This document shows, one piece after another, positions 18,053 through 28,903 of a stretch of 35,534 nt of DNA. Every line of letters begins with the position of its first letter. Within the stretch, counting starts at the first letter, position 1. The stretch spans positions 1-35,534 of the forward strand of contig JACMMY010000222.1 of assembly GCA_014378805.1 (NCBI GenBank), given 5' to 3'. The DNA comes from Moraxellaceae bacterium (lineage in GTDB: Bacteria; Pseudomonadota; Gammaproteobacteria; Pseudomonadales; Moraxellaceae). Both the position numbers and the translations under genes were made by a program. Under the pieces are notes generated by a model that worked only from the letters and a program-made list of their open reading frames with translations, had not been told where the DNA came from and did no database searches.

Positions 18053-19302
18053 TGCGCAGAGGACAACGATTGAAGAACTGGATGAACTTACGATTTCCAG
18101 CCCAACAGACTTCCGAAAAACATTGGTCCAAGTATTACGTCGCCAAGAATCTGAACATTTGGTATCTCTTCGGCATGTTGTCTTTATTGATTTTGGTTAA
18201 TCAATTGATCACTGGCATCTGGCTTGCCATGATGTACACACCCAGTATCGAAGACGCATTTGCATCGGTCGAAGGTAACATCATGCGAGACGTATCCGCA
18301 GGTTGGCTGATTCGAAATCTGCATGCAGTCGGCGCATCGGCATTGTTTATGGTGATTTACTTGCACATGTTTCGCGGACTACTTTACGGTTCTTATCAGA
18401 AACCACGCGAGCTGGTTTGGCTAATCGGTATGGTTTTGTATGTCTGCCTGATGGCGGAAGGTTTCTTTGGTTATGTCCTACCTTGGGGCAATATGTCGTA
18501 TTGGGGGGCGCAAGTCATCCTCAACTTACCCGCCGCAATTCCGAATGTCGGGGACTCTATAGCAACATGGATTCGCGGAGATTTTGTCTTATCAGGTATT
18601 ACCTTAAACCGAATCTTTGCACTGCATGTCATTGCCATTCCATTATTTTTAGTTTTTTTTGTCTTTATTCATTTAGTCTCTTTGCATCATGTCGGCTCTA
18701 ACAACCCAGACGGTATTGAGATCAAAAAACACATTGATAAAAACGGTATTCCGCTCGATGGAATTCCATTGCACCCTTATTACACGACGCATAATTTAGT
18801 CGGCATAGTCGTATTTTTGATTATTTTCTTTGCCTTCGTTTTTTTCTATCCTGATGGCGGCGGTTATATATTAGAACCGGCAAACTTTGAACCTGCGAAT
18901 CCATTAAAAACGCCATCACACATTGCACCCGTTTGGTATTTCACGCCGTTTTATGCGATTTTATTAGCGATTCCAAGCAAGTTGGGCGGCGTGATAGCGC
19001 TCATGAGTTCAGTTGCGATTTTCTGTGCACTGCCTTGGCTAGATAAATCACCTGTGAAATCGATGCGTTACAAAGGTATTCTCTCTAAGATATGGCTCAC
19101 GATTTTTGTGATCAGTATTTTGACACTTGGCGTGATCGGTGCAACTCCTTTAGATCATGCTTTGCTGCCATCCATAAGCAATCAACGGTTTGCGCAGATC
19201 ATGACATTTTTCTATTTTCTCTATTTCCTGCTGATGCCGTTTTACACCGCGATTGAAAACTTTCGAGTACCGCCCAGCCGTGTTACACGAGGTCATCAAT
19301 GA
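18052..19302 (+). CDS. petB: Cytochrome b of the bc1 complex
   Basis: LNIWYLFGMLSLLILVNQLITGIWLAMMYTP, GYVLPWGNMSYWGAQVI, HPYYTTHNLVG. Confidence 0.96.
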   Translation: MRRGQRLKNWMNLRFPAQQTSEKHWSKYYVAKNLNIWYLFGMLSLLILVNQLITGIWLAMMYTPSIEDAFASVEGNIMRDVSAGWLIRNLHAVGASALFMVIYLHMFRGLLYGSYQKPRELVWLIGMVLYVCLMAEGFFGYVLPWGNMSYWGAQVILNLPAAIPNVGDSIATWIRGDFVLSGITLNRIFALHVIAIPLFLVFFVFIHLVSLHHVGSNNPDGIEIKKHIDKNGIPLDGIPLHPYYTTHNLVGIVVFLIIFFAFVFFYPDGGGYILEPANFEPANPLKTPSHIAPVWYFTPFYAILLAIPSKLGGVIALMSSVAIFCALPWLDKSPVKSMRYKGILSKIWLTIFVISILTLGVIGATPLDHALLPSISNQRFAQIMTFFYFLYFLLMPFYTAIENFRVPPSRVTRGHQ

Positions 19303-20027
19303 TTTTCTGTGCAAGATCCTTATTAACACTCTTATTTTTATTCAGCGGTTTAATGCTTAACGCTGCTTGCGCCGCTGAGATGCGCTGCGGCACTTCGCTT
19401 GCACCCAATGCATTACCCACACCTAAAAACCAATATGGCGAATATGAATGCCGCAAAGCACCAATTGATATCACAGACCAAGCATCACTTCGCCGTGGTG
19501 CAGCAATGTTCATGAATCAATGCGCGAGTTGCCACGCGCTCAAGTATATGCGTTATCAAAGAATAGCAACTGACTTATCCATTCAACCTGAACAAATGAA
19601 ACAGTTTCTGCAGCTCAGTCAAGCTCAGTTAAATGATGATATCAGCGCCAGACTCGCGCCTGATTTACAGATTAAAATATTTGGTACGGTTCCACCAGAC
19701 TTGACATTAACAGCACGCAAACGAAGCCCTGATTGGATATACACCTATCTACTCAGTTTTTATTCCGATCCCTCGCGACCATTAGGCGTCAATAATGCCG
19801 TACTTCCCGATACGGCCATGCCAAACGTACTGGATGCATTGCACAAAGAAGTCGGCGATCAGGCGTTTAAAGCGCGCATTGGCGACCTCGTTAACTTTCT
19901 AAATTACACGGCTGAACCCCAACAACAAAAACGAAAAATTTACGGTATCTTCGTATTATTATTTCTATTCATCTTTTTAATCCCTGTATATCTACTGCAC
20001 AAGGAATATTGGAAAGACATCAAATAG
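19299..20027 (+). CDS. petC: Cytochrome c1
   Basis: FMNQCASCHALKYMRYQRI heme site; PPDLTLTARKRSPDWIYTYLLSFY; C-terminal TM. Confidence 0.95.
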   Translation: MIFCARSLLTLLFLFSGLMLNAACAAEMRCGTSLAPNALPTPKNQYGEYECRKAPIDITDQASLRRGAAMFMNQCASCHALKYMRYQRIATDLSIQPEQMKQFLQLSQAQLNDDISARLAPDLQIKIFGTVPPDLTLTARKRSPDWIYTYLLSFYSDPSRPLGVNNAVLPDTAMPNVLDALHKEVGDQAFKARIGDLVNFLNYTAEPQQQKRKIYGIFVLLFLFIFLIPVYLLHKEYWKDIK

Positions 20028-20041
20028 CGAATAAAGGTTGT

Positions 20042-20065
20042 TCATTTCGAATCTGCTCGAAATGA
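20042..20065. repeat. Perfect 9-bp inverted repeat between petC and sspA
   Basis: TCATTTCGA ATCTGC TCGAAATGA. Confidence 0.7.
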
Positions 20066-20136
20066 TTCGTTAAAATCACGCAAATTTGATTCAAACTGCT
20101 TTATACTTTTTGACTTGCTAAAAATAAGACGCGTTC

Positions 20137-20835
20137 ATGCCGACTGCCATTCCGATCAAAGCCGCTCCAACTAAAGCTTCACCTACAAAATCACTGCTGA
20201 ATTTACCATTGCAAAATGGCATTTTTCTGTATGCACATCCCGATGCGCATCATAGTCATCGCGTTCGTTTGGCTTTGGCTGAAAAAGAAGTTGATTACAC
20301 GCTGATCTTAGTCGATCCCGATGACCGTCCAGAAGATTTGGCTGCGTTAAATCCCTATAACACGCTGCCGACATTAGTTGAGCGCGAACTCAGATTGTTT
20401 GAAAGTCGCATTATCTTAGAATATCTCGATGACCGTTATCGTCAAACCAGACTCCATCCCGACGCACCTGCAGCACGTGCATTGGTCAAACAATATGCGT
20501 GGCGCATTGAGCGTGATTGGTTAGCTGCGGCTGATATTTTGCTGACGGACTCGACCACATTGGACGCAAAAAAAGCGGCACATGCTCGCAAAGTATTGAC
20601 GGATTCATTGATTAGTTTATCACCACTATTCGGTCATCAACCTTATTTTTTAAGTGATACTTTTGGGCTCTGCGACTGTCTGCTTGCGCCTGTGCTGTGG
20701 CGATTACCGCAAATGAATATCCAACTGCCATCCAATTTAGCCAAACCTCTGCTAACATATTGTCAGCGTTTGTTTGAGCGTCCTGCTTTTATCAAGTCAT
20801 TGACCGCGCAAGAACGCGCCAGACATCGTGATTAG
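20137..20835 (+). CDS. sspA: Stringent starvation protein A (GST-like)
   Basis: LYAHPDAHHSHRVRLALAEKEVDYTLILVDPDDRPEDLAALNPYNTLPTLVERELRLFESRIILEYLDDRYRQTRLHP; next to sspB. Confidence 0.92.
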   Translation: MPTAIPIKAAPTKASPTKSLLNLPLQNGIFLYAHPDAHHSHRVRLALAEKEVDYTLILVDPDDRPEDLAALNPYNTLPTLVERELRLFESRIILEYLDDRYRQTRLHPDAPAARALVKQYAWRIERDWLAAADILLTDSTTLDAKKAAHARKVLTDSLISLSPLFGHQPYFLSDTFGLCDCLLAPVLWRLPQMNIQLPSNLAKPLLTYCQRLFERPAFIKSLTAQERARHRD

Positions 20836-20898
20836 CGTTTTAAACAGTCCATACTTTCACGTGAAATACGCTATAAAAATGAACTTACGAGTACCATC

Positions 20899-21333
20899 AT
20901 GACCACATCAACCGCTGTAACCAATACCATTACCCCAACGCGTCCTTATCTGGTGCGTGCGATTTACGAATGGATTAACGACAATTTACTCACGCCTTAC
21001 CTACTCATCAATGCTGAGGAAAAGGGGACTTTCGTTCCGCAGCAATATATTAAAGACGGTCAAATTGTACTGAATATCGCACCCCATGCGGTGAATCAAC
21101 TGATTATGGATAATGATGCGATTGGTTTCAGTGCACGCTTTGGTGGTGTGCCACAACAAGTTTATGTGCCGATGCGAGCCATCTTGGGTTTATATGCGCG
21201 AGAAAATGGTCAAGGTTTATTTTTTGATGCAAGCGAATATCCAGCAGAAAAAACTGAAGAAAGCGCCACTGAAGAGCCTATGATTCAATCACCTGAACCT
21301 GTGAAAAAACCCAGCTTACGGCTATTAGATTAA
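20899..21333 (+). CDS. sspB: ClpXP protease specificity-enhancing factor SspB
   Basis: TRPYLVRAIYEWINDNLLTPYLLINAE ... VLNIAPHAVNQLIMDNDAIGFSARFGGVPQQVYVPMRAILGLYARENGQGLFF. Confidence 0.93.
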   Translation: MTTSTAVTNTITPTRPYLVRAIYEWINDNLLTPYLLINAEEKGTFVPQQYIKDGQIVLNIAPHAVNQLIMDNDAIGFSARFGGVPQQVYVPMRAILGLYARENGQGLFFDASEYPAEKTEESATEEPMIQSPEPVKKPSLRLLD

Positions 21334-21621
21334 TGTATTTGCTTAACCTAATGATGATCTTGCATTTACGACGAAGTTCTTGATAGATTTACAAACAAGA
21401 TTAATGTCTAATCACCTTCACGCATCATGAATATGCCATGAATACATGTTACGTTGAGTTTAATTTTTTCGTCAATGTCCATGCTCGAAATTTGCGACAG
21501 ATCAGACACATAAAGCTTTGATGGATATATTTTTGTTTGGATCTTATTTTACATTATATTGTTAATATGGATTTTTCTAAAAACACACATTATTCTCCAC
21601 GACTTGAGAGAGGCTCTACAA

Positions 21622-23379
21622 ATGACATTATCCTTATTACAACATCTGCGCGAGACTCAAGGTGCAGCACTCGTCGGCGAAGTGACTGAACGTTATGGTC
21701 TCAGTGTAGAAAAAGCGACAGTCTTCATTAATGCGGCGTTGGCTTTGGTTGTCGGTCGTTTGGTCCATATTAACCAGACTCAAGGCACTTCTACAGTACT
21801 CGAAATTTTGGATAAACACGATACATCTGAACTTTGGAAAAATACTAATTTTTCTGATGCGCTAAAAGAACTATCTGCGCTAGGTGGTACCGACGAAAAC
21901 ACAAATTTACAAGCACTGAATCTGATCGGCGAACGTAGCCTGTCTGAAATTCATAATCTTGAACAAATAGCCAGTTTAGGCAAAGACGGGATTAACGAAC
22001 TCCTAGAAGGTCAACCAGAACACCTCCAAGGTCATTTTCCCGATTGGATTTATGCAGCAGCAGGTTTACCTGCACTGATTGGTCTCGGTGTGTTTAATGC
22101 AGTAAAAGAAAGTGTGGCGAGCCTCGGAAGTATTTTAAAACAAGCGGGTGAGGCCATTGCAGAAACGGCTTCTGATGTAGCACATGTCGCTTCTGACATG
22201 ACCACAACTGCGCTAGACAGCGCAACAGAAGCGGCATCCACCATCGCAGATAAAACAGTTGATGCAGCCGGAGCAGTTGCCGATACCGCTTCAGAAATTG
22301 CCAACAAAACATCCGCCGCCACTGTGGCAGCAGTGACAGCAACATCCGCCGCGGCATCAAGCGCAGTCCATGCAGCAAGCGATGCTTTGCATAAAACTGC
22401 ACATACCGCCTCAGACACCGTATCACGCGTCAATCACGCAGCCATTCATGTAGTCAAAGAACCCACGTCTTTTCTCTTGCGCGCGCTCCCATGGTTAGGA
22501 TTGGCAGTATTAGTGCTACTCGGATTACTGTTCTGGAAAGGTTGCCAAGGTGAAACAGTTCCAGTCGTTGCATCGACGGCAAACACAATGGCGACGATTG
22601 CTAGTCCAGAGACATTGACAATCAACACAGGTGCAAATGGCGAATTGCTGAATTGCACGGGTATTGTCGGTCATGCGGATCTACTAGCTAACTTTACAGA
22701 TGCGATTAAAGCTCAGTTTGGTCCAGCAGCAAAATGTGATATTAAAGTAAATGCGCATGTTGCAACTTCTTTTGGGGGCTTAGCAGGTCTCAATGAATCC
22801 CTCGGTGCGATTAAATCATCGCCAAACACCAACTTCGCACTTAGTGGTGATACCGTCACTATCAATACTGCGACTGCATCTGAAAATAGCAAACTCGCTG
22901 AACGATTGAAAACGCTCTTTGGCACTGGTGTCACCATCATTACCCCTATTCCATCAGATCCGACGGATGCAGCCGCATACGAGCTTGCAAATATCAATCC
23001 GAATACCGTAAAAGCAGAAGACGTCATTCACGCATTGAATTTGCAAGTGATCAACTTTGCAGTCGGTTCAAATGAAATTCCTGATGTAAACAAACTGATT
23101 TTGGATAAAGCGGCGACATTAATCAAAGCGATTCCCCAACTAAACATCGCAATCACAGGACATACAGACTCGTCTGGCAATGAAAAAAGTAATGTTGCGC
23201 TATCCACGGCTCGCGCAAAATCAGTTGCCACATATCTTGCAAACCAAGGTGTTCCAGCCACATCAATCACTGCGAAGGGTTTAGGCTCAAGCAAACCGAT
23301 CGCTGACAATGCAACTGAAGAAGGCAAACTGAAAAATCGTCGTATTACATTTGCGATTGAAGGTGCGACTGGATCGTAA
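21622..23379 (+). CDS. Multi-domain envelope protein: DUF937-like N-terminus, Ala-rich LEA/apolipophorin-like repeat region, one TM, C-terminal OmpA domain
   Basis: AETASDVAHVASDMTTTALDSATEAASTIADKTVDAAGAVADTASEIANKTSAA repeat; ALPWLGLAVLVLLGLLFWKGC TM; INIAITGHTDSSGNEKSNVALSTARAKSVATYLANQGV...LKNRRITF OmpA. ORF opens at 21559; ATG 21622 is a likely start. Confidence 0.8.
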   Translation: MTLSLLQHLRETQGAALVGEVTERYGLSVEKATVFINAALALVVGRLVHINQTQGTSTVLEILDKHDTSELWKNTNFSDALKELSALGGTDENTNLQALNLIGERSLSEIHNLEQIASLGKDGINELLEGQPEHLQGHFPDWIYAAAGLPALIGLGVFNAVKESVASLGSILKQAGEAIAETASDVAHVASDMTTTALDSATEAASTIADKTVDAAGAVADTASEIANKTSAATVAAVTATSAAASSAVHAASDALHKTAHTASDTVSRVNHAAIHVVKEPTSFLLRALPWLGLAVLVLLGLLFWKGCQGETVPVVASTANTMATIASPETLTINTGANGELLNCTGIVGHADLLANFTDAIKAQFGPAAKCDIKVNAHVATSFGGLAGLNESLGAIKSSPNTNFALSGDTVTINTATASENSKLAERLKTLFGTGVTIITPIPSDPTDAAAYELANINPNTVKAEDVIHALNLQVINFAVGSNEIPDVNKLILDKAATLIKAIPQLNIAITGHTDSSGNEKSNVALSTARAKSVATYLANQGVPATSITAKGLGSSKPIADNATEEGKLKNRRITFAIEGATGS

Positions 23380-23401
23380 GTAAGATTTTTGCGATGAAAT
23401 G

Positions 23402-23434
23402 AGGACTGTAATTTGAATTGCAGTCCTTTTTTTG
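23402..23434 (+). terminator. Rho-independent terminator
   Basis: AGGACTG TAATTTGAATTG CAGTCCT TTTTTTT. Confidence 0.85.
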
Positions 23435-23614
23435 TGGGTTTGCACAGGTGCGACTTACTTTTGCTTCTCCTTGACATATTATTTTTTCAATGATAGTTTC
23501 ATTTGAAATAAACCAATGTCTATCGATTTATTTTGAATAAAAACAGCTACTTATAACTAGAACCCCATATATCCCAAATAGCCATATAAGATCCAAAATC
23601 CAAAGGAGAAAAAA

Positions 23615-24010
23615 ATGCCAGCTGTACTCGTGGAGGTCCGATGCGACCATGGTCAAGAGCGGGAAATTCAGCTCATGTAAGCAGTACACTCGGCGATGGT
23701 TGAGGCTTTCAGGATACCCGTTACGGATCGAACTGTGGGCCTGATCGTACACCAGCCCCACAGAATGATGTATCTCCCAGATCTGACGCATCCTGAACTG
23801 TTTACTCAAGTGAGTATTGATGCCTTTTCTGGACGCTCCATTGATGCAAAACGCGCCCTCTATCGCGCCATCGTCTCAAATCTCGAAGTTCTTGTCATTC
23901 CTAAGTCGCATGTAAAGGTTTTGCTTCGCGAACTCCCCAAAGAGAACTGGGGAATCCGTGGCGGTCAAGCAGGCTCAGATGTCGATATCGGATTCAAAAT
24001 TGAGGTTTAG
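23615..24010 (+). pseudogene. Tautomerase-family (4-oxalocrotonate tautomerase-like) protein interrupted by in-frame TAA at 23678-23680
   Basis: AAGGAG ribosome site then ATG: MPAVLVEVRCDHGQEREIQLM*AVHSAMVEAFRIPVTDRTVGLIVHQPHRMMYLPD...; the same frame continues to 24010; Pro follows the initiator Met as in this superfamily. Confidence 0.7.
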
Positions 24011-24081
24011 TGTTCTATTAAGTTCGGACTGATCAGCTCAAGGATCGCACCCATTTTTCGGCTGCGACCCTTAGCAGTGCC

Positions 24082-25467
24082 TCAATCAAACCACTTCAAC
24101 TTATCACGTAACTTCACCACTTCACCAATAATGGTCAAAGTCGGCGCAACCACTTTTTGCTCATCAATCAAATCAGCAATCGTCGCAATCGTGCCTACAA
24201 CCACATGTTGATCTGGCGTAGTTCCTTTACTAACCAAAGCAATCGGCATATCGCCGCGCAAACCATGCGCCATCAACTCTTGGCAGGTATTGCGAAGTCC
24301 AACTAAGCCCATGTATAGCACAAGCGTTTGATTTTCATAAATCAGCTCCGACCAAGGCAATGCAGGCGAACCATCTTTTAAATGACCCGTCAAAAAGCGC
24401 ACGCTTTGCGCGTAATCTCGATGCGTCAGCGGAATGCCTGCATAGGCACTACATCCTGTTGCTGCGGTAATCCCTGGCACGACCTGAAATGCGATACCAG
24501 CCGCAACCAACTCCTCAATTTCTTCGCCGCCACGACCAAAGATAAACGGATCACCGCCTTTTAGACGACAAACGCGCTTGCCTTCTTTGGCAAGACGAAC
24601 GAGTAATTGATTAATATTCTCTTGTGGCACAGCATGATTTGCACGCGCTTTGCCGACGTAAATTCGTTCTGCATCGCGACGAACCAATGACATGATCGGT
24701 GCAGACACCAATCGATCATAGACCACGACATCGGCCTGTTGCATCAGACGCAGCGCTTTAAACGTCAGCAAATCAGGATCGCCTGGACCCGCGCCAACAA
24801 GATAAACCTCGCCTTTCGATGATGAATCAGCTAACCAATCTGCCAATGCTTGTGGCATTGCTGCGTCGGCTTCATCTCGCTGACCATTGAGGACTTTTTC
24901 GCCAATTGGACCTGCATACAAATCTTCCCAAAAAATTCGGCGCTCATCAGGGTTCACAATCGCAGCTTTAATCTGTGGTCGCCAATCTCCCGAAAACTTA
25001 GATAAATCACCAAATTTTGCAGGCACTAATGATTCGATTTTCGTGCGTAATTGGCGCGCTAATACAGGCGACTTTCCACCACTAGAGATCGAAATCAACA
25101 GCGGTGAACGGTCTACAATTGCGGGGACGATAAAACGACAGTGCGGTGGATCATCCACTGAGTTGACTAAAATTTTAAGCGATTCACAATCATGGAAAAC
25201 TTGTTGATTGACAGCCGGATCATCCGTTGCGGCAATCACCAGACGATAGTCTTGCAGATTAAAATGAGAAGAATAGAACTCCAGAAACACACTGCCGCCG
25301 CTCTCTTTAACCATGCGATCCAATTCAGGAATCACATCCATCGCAATGACATCTAACTGCGCGCCCGCTTGCACCAACAAATCGGCCTTACGCCGCGCAA
25401 TCTTTCCACCACCCACAATCAAGCATCGTTGATGAGTCAGTTTAAGCGCAATTGGTAAAACATCCAT
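24082..25467 (-). CDS. cysG: Siroheme synthase (precorrin-2 dehydrogenase / ferrochelatase / uroporphyrinogen-III methyltransferase)
   Basis: MDVLPIALKLTHQRCLIVGGGKIARRKADLL ... VYLVGAGPGDPDLLTFKALRLMQQADVVVYDRLVS ... RLKGGDPFIFGRGGEE ... VPGITAATGCSAYAGIPLTHRDYA. Confidence 0.97.
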   Translation of the reverse strand: MDVLPIALKLTHQRCLIVGGGKIARRKADLLVQAGAQLDVIAMDVIPELDRMVKESGGSVFLEFYSSHFNLQDYRLVIAATDDPAVNQQVFHDCESLKILVNSVDDPPHCRFIVPAIVDRSPLLISISSGGKSPVLARQLRTKIESLVPAKFGDLSKFSGDWRPQIKAAIVNPDERRIFWEDLYAGPIGEKVLNGQRDEADAAMPQALADWLADSSSKGEVYLVGAGPGDPDLLTFKALRLMQQADVVVYDRLVSAPIMSLVRRDAERIYVGKARANHAVPQENINQLLVRLAKEGKRVCRLKGGDPFIFGRGGEEIEELVAAGIAFQVVPGITAATGCSAYAGIPLTHRDYAQSVRFLTGHLKDGSPALPWSELIYENQTLVLYMGLVGLRNTCQELMAHGLRGDMPIALVSKGTTPDQHVVVGTIATIADLIDEQKVVAPTLTIIGEVVKLRDKLKWFD

Positions 25468-25489
25468 ACATCACCCCAACAACCATAAA

Positions 25490-25518
25490 TAAGGAGGCAT
25501 TACGCCTCCCTTTTTTTA
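25490..25518. terminator. Terminator-like hairpin between serS and cysG
   Basis: AAGGAGGC ATTAC GCCTCCC TTTTTTT. Confidence 0.6.
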
Positions 25519-25538
25519 AATATTAAACAACTAAACAA

Positions 25539-26900
<1,362 letters not shown>

Positions 26901-27261
26901 TTAGGACGCGTTAAAAACAACGTAATCCATCGCTAAATACACCATGATCAGTAATATATTGATTATACACTGTGATTGCTTGTTGATTTTTTCAGTAACC
27001 AACACTCTTTTGTGAATGAAATCATAACGACATGGTGCTCATTATCAATTACATCAGAATCGTTATTAATATTTTTCTGACTTTTTACTTGAATAAGCGC
27101 TTTATTAAGTACCATGTTACGCATCCACATTCAAAATCATTAAATTCAAAGTATTGTACGGGCAACCTGTGGTTGCTCTTATTGAAAGATGTTCCAATAT
27201 TTGATCAGGACGATCAGAGATCGCCCCTACGCTCAATTGCTTGCTCTACAACAAAAACCTA

Positions 27262-28683
27262 TCAGCTACCCGAACCTGAACTGCGACGACGCTGTCCTGC
27301 ATGGTTAGCATGACCAGAATGTGGCGAAGTGCCTTGCGGTTTAGGCTTCTGACCAGCAGGTTTAGCTGCGCCACCCAAGTTACTTCTAGGATTGCGCGGC
27401 GGACGTGCCACTTGTGGTTTACGCAGCGGTTCAGCTCTGATTTTCGGATCAACTTCAAAACCCTTAATCACACGCTGTTCAAGTTTACGTTTCATCAGCT
27501 TTTCGATATTAGCCAGCAAACCCAACTCATCGATACAGACCAGTGAACACGCTTCACCTTCCGAACCCGCACGACCTGTACGACCAATGCGATGCACGTA
27601 GTCTTCTGGCGTATTTGGCAATTCATAATTCACCACATGCGGCAATTGATCAATATCAATCCCACGCGCAGCAATATCGGTTGCAACCAATACACGTAAA
27701 CGACCTGCTTTAAATTCACTTAAGGCACGCTCACGCGCAGCTTGGCTCTTATTCCCATGAATCGCCATGGCTGAAATGCCTGCATTATCCAGCTGTTCCG
27801 CCAAACGATTTGAACCATGTTTGGTACGCGCAAAGACCAGCACTTGTTCCCAACGATTGGTGGTGATCAAATGTTCAAGCAGTGCACGTTTCTTTTCACG
27901 ATCAACAGGATGCACGACTTGACTGACCAATTCAGCAGGCGCATTTTGTTTCGCCACTTCGATATAGACAGGATCATTCAAAATACCAGCCGCAAGCGTC
28001 TTAATCTCTTGCGAGAAGGTTGCAGAGAACAATAGATTCTGACGAGTCTTAGGCAACAACGGCAAAATACGACGGATATCACGAATAAAGCCCATGTCTA
28101 ACATGCGATCTGCTTCGTCTAACACCAGCGTATCAACACCTGACAAATCAATCGTTTTCTGACCAATATGATCCAAAAGACGTCCAGGTGTCGCCACCAA
28201 AATATCGACGCGACGATTCAGTTTATCTTTTTGTGGATTAATGTTTACACCGCCAAAGATCACCAATGATTTCACATCGAGATGCTGACCATAAGTACGA
28301 ACGCTTTCTTCAACTTGCGATGCGAGTTCACGCGTTGGCGTTAAAATGAGCGTGCGAATCTTCGCTTTATGATTCACGCGTGAAAAATCAACGCGCGACA
28401 ACAGTTCGAGGATTGGTAATGTAAAACCCGCTGTTTTTCCTGTGCCTGTTTGCGCAGCGGCCAGCAAATCACGACCTGCGATCACTGCAGGAATCGCTTC
28501 CACTTGAATCGGTGTAGGCGAAGTATACCCTTGTGCTTCTAACGCTTTCACAATCTTTGGCGATAAACCAAGTTGTGCGAAAGTCACGTTAGCTGTTTGT
28601 TTTTGTAAAGAATCTGGGGTGTTTTCTGAAGTTTTCGCAGAAACAGTATTTACCACTAAAGACATAGGATGCTCATCAATCAA
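27262..28683 (-). CDS. rhlE: DEAD-box RNA helicase, RhlE-like
   Basis: [73 protein letters not shown]; basic C-terminal tail. Confidence 0.92.
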   Translation of the reverse strand: MIDEHPMSLVVNTVSAKTSENTPDSLQKQTANVTFAQLGLSPKIVKALEAQGYTSPTPIQVEAIPAVIAGRDLLAAAQTGTGKTAGFTLPILELLSRVDFSRVNHKAKIRTLILTPTRELASQVEESVRTYGQHLDVKSLVIFGGVNINPQKDKLNRRVDILVATPGRLLDHIGQKTIDLSGVDTLVLDEADRMLDMGFIRDIRRILPLLPKTRQNLLFSATFSQEIKTLAAGILNDPVYIEVAKQNAPAELVSQVVHPVDREKKRALLEHLITTNRWEQVLVFARTKHGSNRLAEQLDNAGISAMAIHGNKSQAARERALSEFKAGRLRVLVATDIAARGIDIDQLPHVVNYELPNTPEDYVHRIGRTGRAGSEGEACSLVCIDELGLLANIEKLMKRKLEQRVIKGFEVDPKIRAEPLRKPQVARPPRNPRSNLGGAAKPAGQKPKPQGTSPHSGHANHAGQRRRSSGSGS

Positions 28684-28903
28684 GGCGTGATCGCACGACG
28701 CACAAAAAGTGCGTAAAATGCAATATAAACGTCATTATAACAGCTTCGGCAAAGTCATTGTTCGTAGTATACTAATTCAACAACTTGCTCTTTATAAAAG
28801 TTTGATGAGGAAACGATTTTTTTTATATTGTCAGCCCAGTTGCTTGTATCAGCTAAGTCATTAAAAAACTCATCACAAATACGATTCATAAAAGGTATAC
28901 GCT

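Noticed and set aside
22050-22433. Long antisense ORFs on the minus strand opposite the OmpA-domain gene
   Set aside because: They arise from the Ala-rich repetitive codons of the sense gene and show no recognisable protein motif.
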